A stretch of 8,018 nucleotides of DNA from Flavobacteriales bacterium. GTDB taxonomy: Bacteria; Bacteroidota; Bacteroidia; Flavobacteriales; Flavobacteriaceae. The notes beneath the pieces are model-generated. The model saw nothing but the letters and a program-made list of their open reading frames with translations. It was not told the DNA's origin and ran no database searches. Positions 1 through 4,789 of this stretch are shown in pieces; within the stretch, counting starts at the first letter, position 1, and each line of letters starts with the position of its first letter. The position numbers and the translations under genes are program-made. Location of the stretch: assembly GCA_003229235.1 (NCBI GenBank), contig QIIH01000409.1:1-8018 (forward strand), in the 5' to 3' direction.

Positions 1-1220
1 CAGTCTAGCTGGTCTTTGATAGGTGCAATAAACTTAAAATAAGAAGGCTTTAAAGAGTCCGACAAGGGCTTAGAAGCAGGCAAATCTTGTAAGAAAGGGT
101 CTACTTGCGCATTATTTTTCCAAAAACGATAACATACATGTGGGCCACCAGAATTACCTGTCATCCCGACCCATCCAATAATATCTCCTTGGCGCACATA
201 ATCGCCTGTACTTACATTGCGCTTTTTCATATGAAGGTATTGTGTTTCGTAAACCGTATTATGCTTCAGCTTAACATAATTTCCGTTTCCACCACGACGT
301 TCAGATTTAGAAACCGTTCCATCTGCCGTAGCCATAATGGGTGTCCCTATAGGGGCAGCAAAATCGGTTCCTTTGTGGGCCCTCACTTTGTAGCCGTAAT
401 ATTTTATTCGACGTTTTAAATTATATCGGCTCGAAATACGGTAGTTAAATTTAATTGGCGACTTTAAAAAAGCTCTTCGCAAATTGTTGGCTTCTTCGTC
501 GTAAAAGTCAGGAATACCCAGCCCTGTGTCGTCAATAAAATTAAAAGCATAAATAGCCCGTCCTCTATGTTCGAAAAAAGCCGCTTTTATTTCGCCTATT
601 CCTGCAGGAATGGAGTCGTTGATAAACTTTTCTGTATAAACCACTTTAAAATTATCACCAGTCTGCAAGTGAAAAAAGTTAACTGTCCAAGCATAAATGT
701 TTGCCAGACGTTCGGTCATATTCGCACCTAAACCTTGTTCACTCATGGTTTGAGACAATGAGCTATTGATAATTCCTCCAGCCGTTTTTTCGACAACTGT
801 TACGGGTTTTCTACGCGTATATGCTTTGGTTATGCTATCGCGCATATCCACTACTATATAATCTATTCTGTTTTGCTCGTAAATAAAAACTTGAGTAGAT
901 TGCGTGCTATCTTTGGCATTAAGTAACATATATGGGCGACCGGTGTTCATACGTCGCACGTCTAAGGTGGCCTTTATAGTTTCTACAACAGAGAATATTT
1001 TTGCTGGAGCAACATGGTTGTCATTAAGTAAATTGCCAAAGGTGTCTCCTGAGCGAATTGAGTCTCGTACCACATTAAAATCGTTGAGCACAAAGCCATA
1101 TTCCTCAATTATTTTGGGGACTACAACAACTTGCTCTTCAATAATTTCTTCTTTGTCTGAATTGCAACTTGACAAAACACCCATGCCAATTACTACTATA
1201 CATATCTTGCGTAAGATCAT
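1..1220 (-). CDS. Lipoprotein M23 peptidoglycan metallopeptidase, MepM/Csd3-like (3' end outside window)
   Basis: Probable peptidoglycan DD-endopeptidase that cuts peptide cross-links in the periplasm. The frame stays open from ATG at 1220 to the window edge (406 full codons). The start is well supported because an in-frame TAG lies two codons upstream. Residues 1-19 are a lipoprotein signal ending in a lipobox (L16-S-S-C19), followed by acidic residues including K-E-E, so membrane anchoring is expected. Residues about 45-100 resemble the LysM-like OapA domain, with an SGDTF motif near 57-61. Residues about 105-260 match the second non-catalytic domain of MepM/Csd3 proteins. The M23 domain follows: H282-x3-D286 (HKGTD), H330 in YLHM, and GPH361-V-C363-YRFW. 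In most M23 enzymes the last motif is HxH; here the second His is Cys, giving HxC. I recall this variant from other Bacteroidota homologues, so it is probably a subfamily trait rather than decay. No convincing TAnnTTTG promoter is visible in the 129-nt gap upstream. Family assignment is firm; activity is inferred. Confidence 0.9.
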   Translation of the reverse strand, partial: MILRKICIVVIGMGVLSSCNSDKEEIIEEQVVVVPKIIEEYGFVLNDFNVVRDSIRSGDTFGNLLNDNHVAPAKIFSVVETIKATLDVRRMNTGRPYMLLNAKDSTQSTQVFIYEQNRIDYIVVDMRDSITKAYTRRKPVTVVEKTAGGIINSSLSQTMSEQGLGANMTERLANIYAWTVNFFHLQTGDNFKVVYTEKFINDSIPAGIGEIKAAFFEHRGRAIYAFNFIDDTGLGIPDFYDEEANNLRRAFLKSPIKFNYRISSRYNLKRRIKYYGYKVRAHKGTDFAAPIGTPIMATADGTVSKSERRGGNGNYVKLKHNTVYETQYLHMKKRNVSTGDYVRQGDIIGWVGMTGNSGGPHVCYRFWKNNAQVDPFLQDLPASKPLSDSLKPSYFKFIAPIKDQLD

Positions 1221-1329
1221 TTTCTATTCTCGCTATTAAATGCGTGTGTTCCCCACTTCTTTTTCTTGCTCGCTCCAAAGGTTGGGGGAAATATTGAATT
1301 TTGTTTCTAATTTATTAAGCCGGTGGATT

Positions 1330-1354
1330 ATTAATTTATTCATTAAAAATTAAT
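1330..1354. repeat. AT-only inverted repeat over the DUF3108 stop codon
   Basis: Arms ATTAATTT (1330-1337) and AAATTAAT (1347-1354) are perfectly complementary around a 9-nt loop and span the TAA stop of the DUF3108 gene (1352-1350). The stem has no G-C pair and no T-run follows on the minus strand, so a Rho-independent terminator is doubtful. The rest of the 1221-1349 gap holds a weak TTCCCC (1249-1254) / GGGGAA (1285-1290) pair and no recognisable promoter. Confidence 0.3.
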
Positions 1355-2123
1355 CTACCACAATTTTAAAGGAGTGCTTAAGCCCCTTAAAATCTATTAA
1401 ATCTGCCTTAATGGATCCCACGGCTAAACTTGCACTAATTCGCACTGGCATCCTGTTATCGTCGTCAGAAATCCAAACTGTTAAGCTCTCTTTTTCTTTA
1501 AACACACGCCCAGCAAGCACATATGGCCTAAAAATGAGACAAGACACATCTCCAAATTTGGTGCTAACTATCTCACGTCCCAAAAACTTAAGTCTAAACT
1601 TAAAGTTCTCTTTGTCAAAAAACATATTGAGTTCTGTAACATCACCTTCTTTTAAGGTGCGCACATCTAAACGATTCCGCAGATAATAAAATGCCGAAAC
1701 CATATCCTGAGTGTCTTTTGGGAAACTATATGTTACTTCTGTATTGTGTTTTTTATTATTAACCAAGGCCTGGCTAGCCGTATGATCAAACTCTATTTGA
1801 ATATCCTTAGTATGGCCACCTTCGTCAATCTTGCGAATAAAACGATACGGAATATCACGATCTATATCTACATAAGATTGATAATAGTCTTCTACTTTAA
1901 AAAACCAACGTGAAACTCCAGTTGTTTTACCCTCACCAATGATATGATACACTTGCTTACCATTGAGCGTAGTTTGTTCTACCTCAAGAGTAGCATATCC
2001 AGCAGTTAGCAGGCCGTAATGGATTCTAAACTTAAACCATTCGCCATCGCCATAGGCTTTTTGTATCTGCCCAATTGCTTGTGCAGAGACTAATATCAGG
2101 GCTATTAATAAAAACCGTTTCAT
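1350..2123 (-). CDS. Exported DUF3108-family protein
   Basis: A 257-residue protein of unknown biochemical role. Residues 1 to about 19 form a typical Sec signal peptide (short Lys-Arg start, hydrophobic core of L/I/A/V, then AIGQ), which places the mature protein in the periplasm or at the outer membrane. The mature part is beta-rich and fits the DUF3108 family as I recall it in Bacteroidota: an early GEWFKFRIHYG segment followed by LTAGYATLEVE, and a late VWISDDDNRMPVRI then VGSIKADL segment. There is no catalytic motif, lipobox or internal transmembrane helix. The ATG start is the first possible one, since an in-frame TAA lies two codons upstream. It sits 74 nt after hppD and 129 nt before the M23 peptidase on the same strand, so it could belong to either unit. 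Pairing with a peptidoglycan enzyme suggests an envelope role, but that is inference. Confidence 0.88.
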   Translation of the reverse strand: MKRFLLIALILVSAQAIGQIQKAYGDGEWFKFRIHYGLLTAGYATLEVEQTTLNGKQVYHIIGEGKTTGVSRWFFKVEDYYQSYVDIDRDIPYRFIRKIDEGGHTKDIQIEFDHTASQALVNNKKHNTEVTYSFPKDTQDMVSAFYYLRNRLDVRTLKEGDVTELNMFFDKENFKFRLKFLGREIVSTKFGDVSCLIFRPYVLAGRVFKEKESLTVWISDDDNRMPVRISASLAVGSIKADLIDFKGLKHSFKIVVD

Positions 2124-2139
2124 TTCTTATTCACTTTTG

Positions 2140-2162
2140 GATATTAGGCGATTTGCAATATC
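2140..2162. repeat. Short dyad in the hppD-DUF3108 gap
   Basis: GATATT (2140-2145) and AATATC (2157-2162) are complementary around an 11-nt loop, with an inner GC/GC pair possible (2148-2149 with 2155-2156). It lies 17-39 nt before the DUF3108 start. There is no T-run, so it does not look like a terminator for hppD. It may be chance in AT-rich DNA or a weak operator. The same 74-nt gap has CATCTTTG on the minus strand, one base from the Bacteroidota -7 element TAnnTTTG, but no good -33 partner. Confidence 0.2.
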
Positions 2163-2197
2163 TGTTCCAAAGATGTGTTTGTTTTGTTAGTTAGCTA

Positions 2198-3361
2198 TTA
2201 TAAGGTTCCTCTTTTTGCCTGCTGACGCTCAATAGCCTCAAAAAGTGCTTTAAAATTTCCTACCCCAAAAGACTGTGCTCCTTTGCGCTGAATCACTTCT
2301 ATAAACATTGTAGGCCTATCCAAAATATTGTTGGTAAAAATCTGCAATAAATAGCCTTCTTCGTCTCGGTCTATTAAGATTCCGTGTTTTTTGAGTACTT
2401 CGATGTCTTCGTCTATCTCTCCTACACGCTCTAAAACATCGTCGTAATAGGTGTCTGGAACATATAAAAACTCAACGCCGCGATTGCGCATAGCAGAAAC
2501 CGTTGTCACTATATCGTCTGTCGCCAAGGCCAAGTGCTGAACTCCAGCTCCATTGTAAAAATCTAGATATTCTTCTATTTGCGATTTCTTTTTGCCCTTA
2601 GCAGGCTCGTTTATCGGAAATTTAATACGTCCGTTTCCGTTGCTCATTACTTTACTCATAAGTGCGGTGAATTCTGTAGAGATGTCGTCGTCTGCAAACG
2701 AAATAATTTGAGCAAACCCCATAACTTTCCCGTAAAACTCACACCATTTATTCATTTCGTCCCAACCGACATTACCAACCATATGGTCGATAAATTTTAA
2801 GCCAACTGGTTCTGGATTATAATGAGATTCCCATTTTTGAAAGCCTGGCAAAAATAGTCCATCATAGTTTTTACGCTCGATAAACAAATGCACAGTCTCG
2901 CCATAGGTATAAATTCCAGATTTGATAATATACCCGTTTTCGTCTTCTTCACGTGTTGGTTCTAAATAGGGTTTTGCGCCTCTTTTGGTAGTTTCTTCAA
3001 ATGCAGAGGTCGCGTCGTCTACCCACAAAGCAATTACTTTTACAGCATCGCCATGCTCGTCTATATGTCTGTTTAAGTCGCCCCCCTTATTAAGCGGAGT
3101 GGTTAACACTATACGAATTTTATCTTGCCTAAGCACATAAGACACTCTGTCTTTTAAGCCCGTCTCCAAACCTGCATAAGCTTCAGACTGAAAGCCAAAT
3201 GCCGATTTGTAATAAAAAGCAGCTTGCTTTGCGTTGCCTACGTAAAACTCTACATAGTCTGTTCCCAAAAGTGGAAGAAAATCTTCTGCTTCTTCGAAGA
3301 GTTTTTTAAGCCCGTACTCTGTATTTTGTAAGTCTTTTAAATTTTTTATATCTCGTGCCAT
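2198..3361 (-). CDS. hppD: 4-hydroxyphenylpyruvate dioxygenase
   Basis: Fe(II) dioxygenase of the vicinal-oxygen-chelate fold. It turns 4-hydroxyphenylpyruvate into homogentisate in tyrosine catabolism, in the cytoplasm. I place the start at ATG 3361 (MARDIKNLKD), giving 387 residues, because this is where the family's conserved N-terminus begins. A GTG at 3424 would add 21 low-complexity residues (FEFDFEF) and is less likely. Two repeated domains are visible: an N-terminal one from about residue 30 (LGTDYVEFYVGN) and a catalytic C-terminal one from about 188 (GLKFIDHMVGNV). The three iron ligands are all present in their usual contexts: H193 (FIDH), H276 (GVQH) and E355 (MFIE). The C-terminal helix (GVGNFKALFEAIE), which closes the active site, is intact. 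It lies 100 nt downstream of hmgA, the next enzyme of the same pathway, which argues against the related hydroxymandelate synthase. Confidence 0.96.
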   Translation of the reverse strand: MARDIKNLKDLQNTEYGLKKLFEEAEDFLPLLGTDYVEFYVGNAKQAAFYYKSAFGFQSEAYAGLETGLKDRVSYVLRQDKIRIVLTTPLNKGGDLNRHIDEHGDAVKVIALWVDDATSAFEETTKRGAKPYLEPTREEDENGYIIKSGIYTYGETVHLFIERKNYDGLFLPGFQKWESHYNPEPVGLKFIDHMVGNVGWDEMNKWCEFYGKVMGFAQIISFADDDISTEFTALMSKVMSNGNGRIKFPINEPAKGKKKSQIEEYLDFYNGAGVQHLALATDDIVTTVSAMRNRGVEFLYVPDTYYDDVLERVGEIDEDIEVLKKHGILIDRDEEGYLLQIFTNNILDRPTMFIEVIQRKGAQSFGVGNFKALFEAIERQQAKRGTL

Positions 3362-3389
3362 CTTATTTTTTTGCTGAATATTAGTTATT

Positions 3390-3417
3390 TTTTGAAATTC
3401 AAAATCGAATTCAAAAT
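3390..3417. repeat. Overlapping palindrome and 12-nt-period direct repeat upstream of hppD
   Basis: TTTTGAA-A-TTCAAAA (3390-3404) is a perfect 7+1+7 palindrome. Its right half also belongs to a direct repeat: AATTCAAAAT occurs at 3396-3405 and again at 3408-3417, 12 nt apart. The block sits 29-56 nt before the chosen hppD start, in the hmgA-hppD spacer. Position and symmetry suit a regulator binding site, or part of a secondary promoter for hppD. The composition is simple and AT-rich, so chance is possible. Confidence 0.35.
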
Positions 3418-3461
3418 TTACCACATAGCCAGCATATTTGACGTTATGTTATAATTGTTTC

Positions 3462-4619
3462 TCATTCTAACCATGACTTGTGATAATCTTCGTCTGCAAT
3501 TCTCATTGCAACTTTGGTTAGTTTTAATGGTTTGAATGTATCGACCATCACAGCCAATTCGTCTGTTTTAACCTGTCCGATACTGCGTTCTGCCGCTCCT
3601 GGATGTGGTCCATGAGGTATGCCGGCCGGATGCAACGAAATATGCCCAGGGCCTATGTCGTTACGACTCATAAAATCGCCATCTACATAATACAAGACCT
3701 CATCGCTATCTATATTGCTGTGATTATAAGGCGCTGGAATACTATCTGGATGATAATCGTACAATCGTGGACAAAATGAGCATATCACGAAGGCATCTGA
3801 CTCGAAAGTTTGATGCACCGGTGGCGGTTGATGAATTCTTCCTGTGATAGGCTCAAAATCGTGAATCGAAAATGCATACGGATAATTGTGTCCGTCATAT
3901 CCAACTACATCAAAAGGATGAGTGGCATACACCATGTCAAAAATATCGTCCTGCTTTTTTACCTTGATCAAAAACTCTCCCTTTTGATCGAAAGTTTCTA
4001 ATTCTTGTGGTCTTCTAATATCTCGCTCGCAAAAAGGCGAATGTTCTAAAAGCTGTCCAAACCAATTACGATAACGCTTAGGAGTATAAATTGGTCGGCG
4101 AGACTCTACAATAAACAAGCGATTATCTTCGTCGTTAAATTCTATCTTATAAATAATGCCACGTGGTATGAGCAAATAATCTCCATAGCTAAAGTTGAGA
4201 TTACCCATTAATGTGCGCAATTTCCCTGAGCCTTTATGAATAAATATAAGCTCGTCTGCATCTGTGTTCTTATAAAAATATTCGGTCTGGCTATATCTTG
4301 GTGCAGCCAAAATGATACTGCAATCAGAATTGGTTAACACGATTTCTCTACTCTCCAGATAATCGTCTTTAGGCTCCACTTTAAATCCGTGAAGTCTGTA
4401 AGATTTCATGTTATTTTCATTAGCGATTTCTGGCGCCACACTGTATTGCCCTTTTATCTCTTTTACTTGCGTAGGGCGATGTTCGTGATACAAATTGCTG
4501 TACATTCCATCAAAACCAATGGTGCCGAACAGCTGTTCACTATAAAGACTCCCGTCAGGCTTTCTGAACTGCGTATGTCTTTTGGGTGGTATTTTACCTA
4601 AGGAATGATATAATGGCAT
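3462..4619 (-). CDS. hmgA: Homogentisate 1,2-dioxygenase
   Basis: Cytoplasmic non-haem Fe(II) dioxygenase that opens the ring of homogentisate to maleylacetoacetate, the step after HppD. The protein has 385 residues, shorter than the roughly 430-445 of mammalian and proteobacterial enzymes, which I recall as normal for this Bacteroidota-type branch. The N-terminal domain carries a cupin-like stretch (DELIFIHKGSG, then GDYLLIPRG, residues 122-154). The C-terminal domain holds the iron site: H300 (YNH), E307 (DSDE) and H336 (GIPHGPHPG). By alignment from memory with the human H335/E341/H371 set, one extra residue lies between the first His and the Glu. The ATG is the first possible start because TAG directly precedes it; the upstream sequence is A-rich without a clear Shine-Dalgarno site. 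It leads hppD by 100 nt and follows a 170-nt spacer, so it is probably the first gene of a tyrosine-degradation unit. Confidence 0.95.
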   Translation of the reverse strand: MPLYHSLGKIPPKRHTQFRKPDGSLYSEQLFGTIGFDGMYSNLYHEHRPTQVKEIKGQYSVAPEIANENNMKSYRLHGFKVEPKDDYLESREIVLTNSDCSIILAAPRYSQTEYFYKNTDADELIFIHKGSGKLRTLMGNLNFSYGDYLLIPRGIIYKIEFNDEDNRLFIVESRRPIYTPKRYRNWFGQLLEHSPFCERDIRRPQELETFDQKGEFLIKVKKQDDIFDMVYATHPFDVVGYDGHNYPYAFSIHDFEPITGRIHQPPPVHQTFESDAFVICSFCPRLYDYHPDSIPAPYNHSNIDSDEVLYYVDGDFMSRNDIGPGHISLHPAGIPHGPHPGAAERSIGQVKTDELAVMVDTFKPLKLTKVAMRIADEDYHKSWLE

Positions 4620-4647
4620 CTACTTTTTTTATTAAAGTTACAAAATT

Positions 4648-4662
4648 GAACTCGGAGAACTC
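4648..4662. repeat. Tandem GAACTC pair before hmgA
   Basis: GAACTC occurs at 4648-4653 and 4657-4662, separated by GGA (9-nt period), 29-43 nt upstream of the hmgA start. It is G/C-richer than its surroundings and lies where an operator next to the transcription start could sit. Function is only a guess. Confidence 0.25.
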
Positions 4663-4700
4663 ATAAAAATATCAGCTACTCGGGATTGCGTTTTACTAGT

Positions 4701-4730
4701 ATCATTAGCCTAACAATTGTATGAAATGAT
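4701..4730. repeat. Nested dyad upstream of hmgA
   Basis: ATCATT (4701-4706) and AATGAT (4725-4730) are complementary and enclose the 8-nt palindrome ACAATTGT (4713-4720). The two centres are 1 nt apart, so they are nearly concentric. It lies 82-111 nt before the hmgA start. The form resembles a dimeric regulator site, but a chance arrangement in AT-rich DNA is not excluded. Confidence 0.28.
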
Positions 4731-4744
4731 CGAGCGGTCGCCAT

Positions 4745-4780
4745 AACACAAATATCGTAAAATATAGACATTTTTGTGCT
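4745..4780 (-). repeat. Imperfect hairpin just after the patatin gene
   Basis: On the minus strand AGCACAAA (4780-4773) pairs with TTTGTGTT (4752-4745), with one G-T wobble and two more A-T pairs possible inside past a mismatch. It starts 10 nt after the patatin stop codon. The position suits a 3'-end hairpin for the uvrC-patatin transcript, but no run of T follows, so it is not a standard intrinsic terminator. Confidence 0.3.
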
Positions 4781-4789
4781 AATAATATG

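Larger units (their letters stand above)
4620..4789 (-). promoter_or_regulatory. Spacer upstream of hmgA, probable control region
   Basis: This is the longest non-coding stretch in the window and separates the patatin gene from the tyrosine genes, so a promoter for hmgA-hppD is expected here. On the minus strand two near matches to the Bacteroidota -7 element TAnnTTTG occur: CAATTTTG (about 20-30 nt before the ATG) and GATATTTG (about 130 nt before it). Each differs by one base and neither has a clear -33 TTG partner, so I cannot name the promoter. Three repeat structures inside it are listed separately. No regulator gene is adjacent. Confidence 0.45.

Noticed and set aside
105..419. Plus-strand open frame of 104 codons opposite the M23 catalytic domain
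   Set aside because: The minus strand here encodes conserved M23 motifs, so the plus frame is a shadow.
904..1239. Plus-strand open frame of 111 codons
   Set aside because: It lies antisense to the well-supported M23 gene, has no family resemblance and no start context; it is a shadow of the minus-strand coding sequence.
1330..1354. Intrinsic terminator after the DUF3108 gene
   Set aside because: The stem is entirely A-T and no T-run follows, so it is kept only as a repeat.
1411..1686. Plus-strand open frame of 91 codons opposite DUF3108
   Set aside because: Antisense to a gene with signal peptide and family motifs; the translation is low-complexity and Ser/Leu-rich, with no recognisable domain.
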